NCBI GenBank assembly: GCA_000474255.1 | Contig: BATO01000018.1 | Location: 1-64,000, forward strand | Length of the DNA: 64,000 bases | Direction: 5' to 3' | From: Aquipseudomonas alcaligenes MRY13-0052 | Lineage (GTDB): Bacteria; Pseudomonadota; Gammaproteobacteria; Pseudomonadales; Pseudomonadaceae | Part shown: positions 8,600-16,394 of the stretch, piece by piece | How the letters are laid out: the number at the start of each line of letters is the position of its first letter | Position numbering within the stretch: position 1 is the first letter of the stretch | Translations under genes and position numbers: made by a program | The notes under the pieces: generated by a model | Databases searched by the model: none | What the model was told of the DNA's origin: nothing | What the model saw: the letters and a program-made list of their open reading frames with translations, nothing else

Positions 8600-9388
8600 T
8601 CACCAGACCGTTAAACCGCCGTCAACCACTATATTTTGCCCTGTCACATACCCAGCCGCATCTGAGAGCAGATAAATAAGAGCGCCAACCAAATCATCTG
8701 CTTGCCCCATACAGCCGAATGGAACCCGCTGGGAATAACGATCAACGAAGACTTGATTCTGCCCGCTTTGAATACCGCCTGGTGTAAGCGCATTGACGCG
8801 AACGTGGCGACTCCCCCAGTAGGAGGATAAATAACTGGTCAGCCCCCATAAACCCGCCTTGCTCGCACTATAGACCGCAGGAGTATTGATCGCTCGCCCT
8901 AGATATTCAGAACCTTCGTATATTCGCTGATCAGGCGCAACAATACCGTATATAGAAAGAACATTGACGATACTGCCATAGCCCTGGAGCGCCATGCGGC
9001 CTCCAAACTCCTGACAGCAAACGAACGCGCCCTTTAGATTAACGGACATGACATGATCCCAATCCTCCAGTGGGAACGTCTCAAACGGCTCGAAGAAATT
9101 CTCACTTTTAGTCGCAGCATTATTGAGCAGTCCATCTATACGACCAAACTGCTCAAACACTGCATCATGGACCAAGCGCAGCGCTTCTCTGTCTCTAATA
9201 TCAACGCAGTAAGTAGTCAGGCGTGTCGACAGTTGCCGCTTCGTAAGTTCTGTCAATGCTTGACTATTGGAGTCAAGCCCAATCACCTGGGCGCCATACT
9301 CAAGCAACGCATCGCAAAACCTGCTACCAAGTATGCCTGCCGCACCGGTTACGACAATAACTTTCCCGTCAAGGGAGAATCTATCCAT
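8600..9388 (-). CDS. PtmA-like short-chain dehydrogenase
   Basis: A 262-aa classical SDR with the Rossmann motif TGAAGILGSRF, LLNNAATKSE, the catalytic YSASKAGLWG and a typical C-terminal GYVTGQNIVVDGG. In gene order it resembles PtmA of Campylobacter legionaminic-acid clusters. There it works with a Gfo/Idh enzyme in making the aminosugar precursor. The same role is inferred, not shown. It overlaps neuA by 8 bp and neuB by a few bases. Confidence 0.85.
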   Translation of the reverse strand: MDRFSLDGKVIVVTGAAGILGSRFCDALLEYGAQVIGLDSNSQALTELTKRQLSTRLTTYCVDIRDREALRLVHDAVFEQFGRIDGLLNNAATKSENFFEPFETFPLEDWDHVMSVNLKGAFVCCQEFGGRMALQGYGSIVNVLSIYGIVAPDQRIYEGSEYLGRAINTPAVYSASKAGLWGLTSYLSSYWGSRHVRVNALTPGGIQSGQNQVFVDRYSQRVPFGCMGQADDLVGALIYLLSDAAGYVTGQNIVVDGGLTVW

Positions 9389-10082
9389 TATTCACCTCCG
9401 CATCACGTGCAGACAGAAGCATCTCGACTATCTTGAAATCCAGCGGACTATCAATATCGATTGATCGCTCCCTCGGCATCACATGAAGCTTAAGCGCTCC
9501 ATTCCAAAGCCCCTTGGCGAGCGTCTCACGATGCCAAACGTAAATAGAGGCATTCATCGAATAAACTGAAGGTGCTAACTGACGAGCAACGACTCCACCC
9601 GCGGTATCGCAAACCAGCCCTAAAAGTCCTGATTCTTTGTACTCAACCATATTGAAATATGGATTCTTCTCCGACTCGAATGCCGTTATGACCGCGTCGG
9701 TTTTATTATCCAACAGGCTTATGCAAGCCTCGATATCAGAAATAAGCCTTAAAGGAGAAGTAGGATCGAGGTCAACAATGCGATCAAACGGCCCGACATT
9801 TTCGAGAACCCAATCGCATAGATGTTGAATTACAGGAATTTTAGCGGCGGTACTTGTCGCCAGCTCGGCTGGGCGGAGAAATGGGACAATTGCCCCATAA
9901 GCACGGGCTACTTCGGCAATTTCAGGGCAGTCTGTTGACACATAAACAGATTCGATTTGGTGTACCGATAGCGCCTGTTCAATGGTGTAAGCGATAAGCG
10001 GCTTGCCTTTGAGAAGTGAAATATTCTTTCTCGGCACCCCCACAGAGCCGCCTCGAGCACAAATGGTAGCGATAGTTTTCAT
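9381..10082 (-). CDS. neuA: CMP-nonulosonate cytidylyltransferase (NeuA/LegF type)
   Basis: Activates the nonulosonic acid with CTP to give the CMP-sugar donor for the glycosyltransferase. The 233-aa length and the motifs ICARGGSVGVPRKN (nucleotide-binding loop), KPLIAYTIEQA, VYVSTDCPEIA, DLDPTSPLR and the C-terminal SIDIDSPLDF fit the family. It starts at ATG 10082, which shares ATGA with the stop of the upstream oxidoreductase. Confidence 0.93.
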   Translation of the reverse strand: MKTIATICARGGSVGVPRKNISLLKGKPLIAYTIEQALSVHQIESVYVSTDCPEIAEVARAYGAIVPFLRPAELATSTAAKIPVIQHLCDWVLENVGPFDRIVDLDPTSPLRLISDIEACISLLDNKTDAVITAFESEKNPYFNMVEYKESGLLGLVCDTAGGVVARQLAPSVYSMNASIYVWHRETLAKGLWNGALKLHVMPRERSIDIDSPLDFKIVEMLLSARDAEVNNG

Positions 10083-11068
10083 ACGCCATACCGTGATAAA
10101 CGAGTTGAATTAGAGCAAAAAATCAGCTCCAAAGCCGAAATACCATCTTCAATACCTTGCGATGTCAAAGCTTGCTCATCAATTGCCTGCAGAAGCTCGG
10201 ACATCGCTGCTACATAGGTCTGAGAAATATCGAATGCATCTGGCCCCAGCGGTACTGCAGTGGATCCCTTGTGCGTTGTTACACTAAGCGTTCGACTGGG
10301 CAAGTCCCACTCAGCGGTGCCTTGGTCACCAACGATTCGATAACGCCTAAATGGTGAGCGACTTACATAATTGACATGTACAGAGACGAGCGCACCCAAG
10401 CGAGACTTCATCAAAAAAGAAGCTGAGTCTTCAACATCGATCTCAAGCGCTGAAGCTTTCGCGAAAATGGCTTGTATGTCGTACAACTCACCCAGCATCC
10501 AGCGCGCAGAATCAAGCTCATGAATAAGATCTAGAGCAACTCCGCCACCTAAGCTTCTTCTCGCACTGTAAGAGGTCCTGTAGTCAATGTCGGGCCGCCA
10601 GTCTGGCAGCCATTGTCCAGCCTCGAAGCTAGCGTGAACAATGTTCCCTAAGTCACCACTCTCAACCAGTTTCCTTAGCGCTTGTAGAGAAGGCAGAAAT
10701 CGAAGATTACAACCGACGATGTTCGGCGGCAGTATTTCATGCTCACCAATGCAACTCTTGAGTGCGTCCAAGTCTTCAGCCGAAGACACAACAGGCTTTT
10801 CAGCGTAAAAAGGGATGCCTTCTCCGATAGCGACCTCCAATAACGGCAAGTGCAAAGCACTGGGATTGGCGATTACCATCAACTGAGGTCGCTTACTAAT
10901 GGCCTCAGTCAGGCTAGAAGACACTGTAAAAAAAACGCCCTCTTCAACTAGGTTCGATCTCGGAGGTCGCTCTCGCAAAACATCGAAGCGCACGTCTGGA
11001 CGAAGCGCTTGGATGGTTCGCATATGCCTTCTGCCAATTGATCCGGTACCGATTACTAAAACTCGCAT
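10079..11068 (-). CDS. PtmF-like Gfo/Idh/MocA oxidoreductase
   Basis: NAD(P)-dependent sugar oxidoreductase of 329 aa, with an N-terminal Rossmann fold (VIGTGSIGRRHMRT), the EKP motif (PFYAEKPVVSS) and a C-terminal Gfo/Idh domain (GGGVALDLIHELD). PtmF of Campylobacter legionaminic-acid loci is of this family. Pairing with the SDR two genes downstream suggests a shared role in precursor synthesis. The gene contains an eight-T tract (10928-10935) that is in frame, useful when judging the two frameshifted genes nearby. Confidence 0.87.
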   Translation of the reverse strand: MRVLVIGTGSIGRRHMRTIQALRPDVRFDVLRERPPRSNLVEEGVFFTVSSSLTEAISKRPQLMVIANPSALHLPLLEVAIGEGIPFYAEKPVVSSAEDLDALKSCIGEHEILPPNIVGCNLRFLPSLQALRKLVESGDLGNIVHASFEAGQWLPDWRPDIDYRTSYSARRSLGGGVALDLIHELDSARWMLGELYDIQAIFAKASALEIDVEDSASFLMKSRLGALVSVHVNYVSRSPFRRYRIVGDQGTAEWDLPSRTLSVTTHKGSTAVPLGPDAFDISQTYVAAMSELLQAIDEQALTSQGIEDGISALELIFCSNSTRLSRYGV

Positions 11069-11138
11069 TCGCAGGATCCTGAAAAGCCATCATCTTCACG
11101 GCGTCGTTTATGCAGACAACAAAGGGACCAGATTTCCC

Positions 11139-11786
11139 CTAGCCTAAGAATTTCTTAATCAATTCAAGTCCGGCAGTACCACTGCGCTCCGGATGAAATT
11201 GAGTTGCAAAAATGTTATTGCGACGAACCGCTGCGCATATCCGATGCCCACCGTACATGCACTCGGCCAGCTTATCTTCATCACGGTCGGGGTGGGCGGA
11301 GTATGAATGCACGAAATAAAATGCAGGCTGTTCATTCTCCCACCCATCCAGAGGCGTTCCTGCCCATGAAGGCTGGGAATGCGGAAGCACAAGATGATTC
11401 CAGCCAATATGAGGTACACGCTGCGCATCGCCCTCAACTGTCTTGGCCGGCACCGCTTTTACTTGGCCTGGAAGTATCCCCAGGCCATTGTGGTCACCAA
11501 ATTCCTCACTCCCATCGAAAAGCATCTGCATTCCAACGCAGATGCCGAACAGTGGTCTCTCGGTTTCCGAGAATCGGCGAATGGCTTCATCGAGCCCGCG
11601 TTCCGCGAGCTCTCTAATTACATCTGCAAAAGCCCCAACACCTGGCACTACGAGACGATCCGCAGAAACAACGTCTTTAGGATCCTCAATAGTGCGAACA
11701 GTAGCGCCGCAATATTCAAATGCCCTGGCGACATTCAGTAAATTCGCCATACCGTAGTCAAGTAACGTGATATTTCTATTTACCAA
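11139..11786 (-). CDS. hisH2: HisH-type glutamine amidotransferase subunit (paralogue)
   Basis: A class-I glutaminase that releases ammonia from glutamine and passes it through its HisF-type partner. It has Cys83 in GICVGMQ, the VPGVGAF oxyanion strand motif and the His/Glu pair in QFHPERSG. The likely start is TTG 11786, preceded by AGGAAGGTGA; no in-frame ATG fits the family's N terminus. It overlaps hisF2 by 11 bp. Its place inside an O-antigen cluster and next to a WbpG-like gene points to sugar amidination, not histidine synthesis. Confidence 0.9.
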   Translation of the reverse strand: MVNRNITLLDYGMANLLNVARAFEYCGATVRTIEDPKDVVSADRLVVPGVGAFADVIRELAERGLDEAIRRFSETERPLFGICVGMQMLFDGSEEFGDHNGLGILPGQVKAVPAKTVEGDAQRVPHIGWNHLVLPHSQPSWAGTPLDGWENEQPAFYFVHSYSAHPDRDEDKLAECMYGGHRICAAVRRNNIFATQFHPERSGTAGLELIKKFLG

Positions 11787-12549
11787 AGGTCACCTTCCTA
11801 ACAGGCAAATCAGCCGCTAGTGCCGCACTACGAATGTCATCAATAGTCAGTCGGTTATAGTGCAATACATCAGCCATTGCGATGGCATCTGCCTTACCTA
11901 ACTTGGCCGCATCCACCATATGCTCGACTTTACCCATACCACCGCTAGCGATAACAGGTACCGAAACCGCTTCACTTATCTGGCGAATCAAGTCAATGTC
12001 AAAGCCTTTCCGAGTGCCCTCTCGGTCCACTGAGGTGACGAGCACCTCACCAGCACCTAACTCGACACCTCTTACAGCCCACTCGACAACATCCAGCCCT
12101 GTGCGCTCCCTACCATTATCTGTGTAGGCTTCCCACTTACCTGGCGCTTGCTCTTTTGCCTCGATAGACAAAACCATCGCCTGAGAGCCAAAACGCCTTG
12201 AAACCTCACGAATCAGCTCCGGCCTCAATACTGCGGCCGTATTTATGGCAACTTTATCCGCCCCAGAACGCAAGATGTGTCTCGCATCATCAATACTGCG
12301 TATCCCACCCGCCACGGTAATAGGGACAAATACCCTATCAGCAGCACGGCGAATGATATCGCTTAGATTATTTCGACCATAGAGGCTCGCAACGATGTCA
12401 ACATAAAGCAACTCATCAGCGCCCGCCTCGGCATAGCGGACTGCATATTCCTGAGGGTCACCAACAACACGCAACCCCTCAAGGTGAATGCCCTTGATGA
12501 GATTGGGCCCCTTGATATCTAAGCGCGGTATTAATCGCAAATTGCTCAT
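11776..12549 (-). CDS. hisF2: HisF-type ammonia-channelling subunit (paralogue)
   Basis: A 257-aa (beta/alpha)8 barrel of the HisF family. Asp11 is kept (RLDIKG), but position 130, an Asp needed for the cyclase reaction in true HisF, is Glu (SIEAKE). The usual CLD motif reads RLD. This fits the HisF2 paralogues of LPS loci, thought to conduct ammonia from HisH2 to a WbpG/PseA-type enzyme that turns an acetamido into an acetamidino group. It sits between hisH2 and the wbpG-like gene. Confidence 0.9.
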   Translation of the reverse strand: MSNLRLIPRLDIKGPNLIKGIHLEGLRVVGDPQEYAVRYAEAGADELLYVDIVASLYGRNNLSDIIRRAADRVFVPITVAGGIRSIDDARHILRSGADKVAINTAAVLRPELIREVSRRFGSQAMVLSIEAKEQAPGKWEAYTDNGRERTGLDVVEWAVRGVELGAGEVLVTSVDREGTRKGFDIDLIRQISEAVSVPVIASGGMGKVEHMVDAAKLGKADAIAMADVLHYNRLTIDDIRSAALAADLPVRKVTFGK

Positions 12550-12565
12550 TTAAAAGTCCAGCCCA

Positions 12566-13893
12566 TTACTTCTTGTGCTGTTCGTGCCATACCGCATGAC
12601 GCAGCTTCCACTCACCATTGTCCCACGCCCAAAGATGTGGACTGCGGAAAGTGTCAGCCAAGGTAGTGAAGTATTCGCGCGACATAATAGGCTCTTCAAA
12701 CATCTGGCTAGCACGAGGGAACTCTTCAGGCGTAATACTCAGGTAGCGGAAAATCTCCTCAGCAAACCGCTCCGGAAACTCATGATCAAATCGTTTTACA
12801 AGCGCTGCCCCTTCCTCGCGAGTGATGTCGCCCGATCGAATTTCCTGCGCAGCATCGTAACTGGCTCGACCCAGGCCAAACTTCACGCCTGTCGTGTAGT
12901 AGTGGAAGTCATCAATCCTGTCATCAATGCTATTGTACTTACTGTAAGTGCCTGGCGTTCTTTCTGGTGAAGCCTCAAAACCGCCATGCTCAACGGCATA
13001 GTAATAGCAACTCTGCGGATGCCATTTCAAGTAATAGCCCAGATAATGGACTTCGACCTTCTGCTCTTCAATCTGGTGCGGATCAGCGGGCAGATAAGGC
13101 AGCAGGTCTTGCTGCTCTACATCGAAGAATTTCTTTAAATCAGGTACAGACACGCCACCTAGACTGACCTTCGACTGATCGTCGGAAGTAAAATATGACC
13201 AATCTCGTTTGGCCGATTCAGTATCCCCAATTGGATTACCATATTCAGCTTCGTTTTCACCAAAAAAACCAATGGTATTTTATGCAGAAGCGCCATTTTG
13301 GGCGCAAGTGCCTTTTGCCCAAACATAAAAGCTTGGAAAGGATGAAAGAGATTATCTACCGCGAGGCGAGTTAATAGGCGATGCACTCGACCATTGGGTG
13401 TCATCAGGAGGTTGTCATGGCCTGCATGAATCCAACTTTGGAAATTACGCCACCCCCACTCTGTGTATACGTGTGGTGCCCAGGTCACAGTTAGCGGGTG
13501 CATACCATACTTGGTTCTCAATATATGGGATGCGTAAAAGCTATCTTTACCACCAGAGCCGGGAACAATACAGTCGTAGCTACCGTCCTTACTACGGTGC
13601 TGGTCGCACAACTCACGCAACTGACGCTCGCGATCATCCCAGTTGATACTGGCATGCTTTCTCTCCGCGAACCGGCAGGCATCACACACGCCGTGCTCAT
13701 CGAAGTGAATGGTCTTCTTTTTGGTTGCCTTAGTGTGGGAGTATTCAACTGCCGAGTTTGGTCGCTGATTGGAAATGACACAGCGCACGCAATACTGCAC
13801 TTCGCTAGGCAAGCCATATTTAGCTTCGGAAGTATCTGCCGAAACTGAAAATGCAGCCTTATCAATTTTCGAAGGGTACGGAATTTTGTTCAT
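12566..13893 (-). pseudogene. wbpG: WbpG/PseA-like N-acetyl sugar amidotransferase, frameshifted
   Basis: Two adjacent frames encode the two halves of one ~442-aa protein. The N half (from ATG 13893) carries the zinc-like YCVRCVIS and CDACRF cysteines and the ATP-pyrophosphatase loop VPGSGGKDSFYAS. The C half (frame open 12566 to beyond 13153) carries PDLKKFFD, HYLGYYLKWHPQ and GFEASPERTPGTYSKY. The break is at a run of seven T on the coding strand (plus-strand A7, 13262-13268). An eighth T would give KIPLVFFGENEAEYGNP and join the halves. The enzyme would use ammonia from HisH2/HisF2 to make an acetamidino group. Sequencing error, phase variation or a -1 ribosomal frameshift at T TTT TTG are all possible. 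Confidence 0.9.
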
Positions 13894-14123
13894 AAGAAAC
13901 CACTATCCATCAATAAATATTTTAACGCTCTATCAGCTAGTCAACACACTACAACTAACCAATACCCGTATCATCAGCACTCTACCTTCAATTGCCATGA
14001 GGCAATAAAATAAGGCGCCCTTTAAACTGAAGCCTTCCAGTATCAGCGCGACACTTGACCTTCAGCATATTACAAGATTTATTCAGGAAACGCATCGCGC
14101 GGCACCCATGCAGGCCCTGAAGC
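13894..14123 (-). other. AT-rich intergenic gap upstream of wbpG
   Basis: A 230-bp AT-rich spacer that interrupts an otherwise tightly packed operon. On the minus strand it holds TTGACT at 13939-13944 and A/T-rich sequence downstream, but no -10 at ideal spacing. An internal promoter for the nonulosonate genes is possible, not established. Confidence 0.4.
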
Positions 14124-15365
14124 TCACACTCCGCCTTCCAGCAGTTCCAGAATCACCGCCTCCACTCTCGCAGCAGCACCTCCGTCAAAAAGGTGAGGCC
14201 GCTGAAGCTCAAGAGGACGGTCGAGAACGTCGCGAATTGCCCCCCCCAGATCTCTATGAGTCTCTACCGCTCTGGCTACGCCAAGCTCTGCAAGCGGTAA
14301 ATCGTGAGAAAAAATAGAATCCATGCACTGGATGACTGGCAGGCCTAGGTAAGCTGCCTCCAGCCCGACAGTCGAGCTTGCGGTGACAATACAGTCCGCG
14401 GCGCAGAGCAAATGGTCCAGCGCCTCAGATGAATCACTGTAATGAACACGATCTGCCACAATTGACGGGGGGCGAGACTCACTGGGATGCAAGCGCATGA
14501 TCAGGTGCACATCAGGATCATCGCCAAATGCCTCAAAGAGGTATTTTTCGACATTAACAGGATAGTTTTCGTCACCAAGGGCGCCAGAAAAAGGATGCCG
14601 ACTTGGTTCTGGCTGCGAGATCCATACAACTAGCGATTGAGATTCCTCAATGCCTAATCGATGACGGAACATACGCCTACACTGAGAGCGGTCAATGTGA
14701 GCCAATCGATCAAATGCCGGATTACCCGTGACGCTGATTCGAGACAAATGCAAACCCGCTCTCTCGAAGCGCTCGCAAACCTGCTGGTTCAAGACGCAGA
14801 CCTTACTTGCGTAGAGATCTGACGCACACCATTCAATTTCATAGTATGCATACAGATCGACCAAGCAAACGGAGGGAATACCCAGTTCGCGTGCAGCCTC
14901 GAGTGCCGCACGCTCTGACCTTGGAGAGTTGGTGGAAACAACCAGCCTTGGTCGCTCCTTTTTAAAAAGCTCAATAAAGAAATCAGTGGGGAGGAATATC
15001 TGCCTGCCGGAGAGGGCGTACATTTCTTTGGCTTTTACCAAGCCGTACTCTCTCACCAGCGCATGAAATCCGACACCTAGGTAGGCAGCCGTATCCCGGG
15101 GGCTAACCAGGGGATGAGAAGCGTGAGCCTTGGCCAGTATTGAACCGACATAGGGAGCACGCCTATAGGGTCGTACCCTTCCAATAAGAGCACTAAAATC
15201 TAATGTACTGATTCCCGCGCGCTCTATAGCCTGCTTTGCTGTTGTCAATCCAAGGACGGCAACATCCACCTCCCGATCTCTAAGGCGCTTTATTACAGGC
15301 AGCAACGCAGCGGAATGCCCACCACCGTAGCAGACAAATAGAATCTTATCCTGAATGCTACTCAT
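14124..15365 (-). CDS. GT-B-fold glycosyltransferase, candidate nonulosonate transferase
   Basis: A 413-aa protein with an N-terminal ILFVCYGGGHSAALLPVIKRL nucleotide-fold motif and a C-terminal donor-binding half (VTGNPAFDRL, LIMRLHPSES, CIVTASSTVGLEAAYLGLPVIQC). The shape is that of GT-B enzymes and of UDP-GlcNAc 2-epimerase / CDP-glycerol transferase relatives. As the only glycosyltransferase-like gene in the cluster besides the initiating enzyme, it is the best candidate to transfer the CMP-nonulosonic acid. That is inference. Start ATG 15365 is chosen because AAGGAAAGGG lies just upstream and it overlaps the wzy stop as ATGA; the frame stays open to 15404. Confidence 0.7.
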   Translation of the reverse strand: MSSIQDKILFVCYGGGHSAALLPVIKRLRDREVDVAVLGLTTAKQAIERAGISTLDFSALIGRVRPYRRAPYVGSILAKAHASHPLVSPRDTAAYLGVGFHALVREYGLVKAKEMYALSGRQIFLPTDFFIELFKKERPRLVVSTNSPRSERAALEAARELGIPSVCLVDLYAYYEIEWCASDLYASKVCVLNQQVCERFERAGLHLSRISVTGNPAFDRLAHIDRSQCRRMFRHRLGIEESQSLVVWISQPEPSRHPFSGALGDENYPVNVEKYLFEAFGDDPDVHLIMRLHPSESRPPSIVADRVHYSDSSEALDHLLCAADCIVTASSTVGLEAAYLGLPVIQCMDSIFSHDLPLAELGVARAVETHRDLGGAIRDVLDRPLELQRPHLFDGGAAARVEAVILELLEGGV

Positions 15366-16279
15366 ACCCTTTCCTTGTACCATGCCCGAGTTGGCGGATA
15401 ACATTCTGCCCTTACCGCAAGTGGAACCTGACAGATAAACATGAATAGAGGAACAATCAAAGCAACAACACCTAGCCCCTCAAGAAAGAAAGCCGGAAGG
15501 CCCGCAAAAAACAACAAGCCATACCCTCTAAACTCTCGAACACATAGAGACAAGAGTATAATCAAGAGCGCCGCAAATAAAAACGCAAGATATACCCCAC
15601 CTCTGATGTAGTCGCCCTCATAGAACGAGGTAAAAATAGTATTCCTAGTCAGCACTCCCAAAAGCCCACCCCCACCTATAGACACGGTGGGCTGATAGCC
15701 AATACTGGCCGACATGAAGCCAACTATTTTGTCCTGCAATGAGACCACAAAGGAGAGGATCAGACTTATAAGAAATGCACCTAAGCGCCAGTTCCATGCC
15801 GAAAACCTAAAAGCATAGATACACACCACCAGGATACCGATCAACACAGACGCGGAGCTTAGATTCAAGAACACAAAAGAGCATATTAGATAAATCGCCC
15901 GCCTAGAACAGAGAAAGTACAAAAAAATATAACCAACAGACAAAGCAACAAACACAGCACGGTAGCTAACCAATGCAATCAAGACAGGCAGCAAGATAGA
16001 AAGATATGAAAATCTCGCATGGACAAAGAGCCGCATGATGGGAATGAAGAACAGCGCAACGCCGAATGCCACCAGCCACGCTCCACCTATATAACTCAAG
16101 AAATCAAAATAATAAAACAAACCGGACCGTATCAAGTGGATCCAGATAAGTGGAGGCTGATCAAGAATATTACCTCCGAGATCGAGAATTTCGCGCACAT
16201 AGAGAACTTGTGACGTATACCCATCAATCGCCTCCCCCTCCCCTGCCACCGGCAAAAACCCCTTACCACTCAGGGACAC
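15362..16279 (-). CDS. wzy: Wzy-like O-antigen polymerase, 5' end out of frame
   Basis: A very hydrophobic protein with about 8-9 membrane segments (LVAFGVALFFIPIM, LVALSVGY-type helices, LGAFLISLILSFVV) and a central periplasmic loop, as in Wzy polymerases, which show little sequence conservation. The open frame starts at GTG 16279 without a ribosome site and lacks the first membrane helix. Upstream, ATG 16350 (after AGAGAG) begins a frame that would encode MQESINKVFF and run into KILFCFSLFVCWVQV if a seven-T tract (plus-strand A7, 16322-16328) had one more T. Full length would be 329 aa. A second T7 tract inside the gene (15921-15927) is in frame. Confidence 0.7.
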   Translation of the reverse strand: MSLSGKGFLPVAGEGEAIDGYTSQVLYVREILDLGGNILDQPPLIWIHLIRSGLFYYFDFLSYIGGAWLVAFGVALFFIPIMRLFVHARFSYLSILLPVLIALVSYRAVFVALSVGYIFLYFLCSRRAIYLICSFVFLNLSSASVLIGILVVCIYAFRFSAWNWRLGAFLISLILSFVVSLQDKIVGFMSASIGYQPTVSIGGGGLLGVLTRNTIFTSFYEGDYIRGGVYLAFLFAALLIILLSLCVREFRGYGLLFFAGLPAFFLEGLGVVALIVPLFMFICQVPLAVRAECYPPTRAWYKERV

Positions 16280-16394
16280 TTGAACCCAACATACGAAGAG
16301 AGAAAAACAAAACAGGATTTTAAAAAAACCTTATTGATTGATTCCTGCATAGATCTCTCTTTTATCTAACCAGCACCGTCAAGCCCTCTAAAAA

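Noticed and set aside
11139-12549. Histidine biosynthesis genes
   Set aside because: Context in the O-antigen locus, the neighbouring WbpG-like gene and Glu130 in HisF2 all point to sugar amidination.
12566-13153. Separate 195-aa hypothetical gene
   Set aside because: It is the C-terminal half of the WbpG-like protein; one base restores continuity with 13893.
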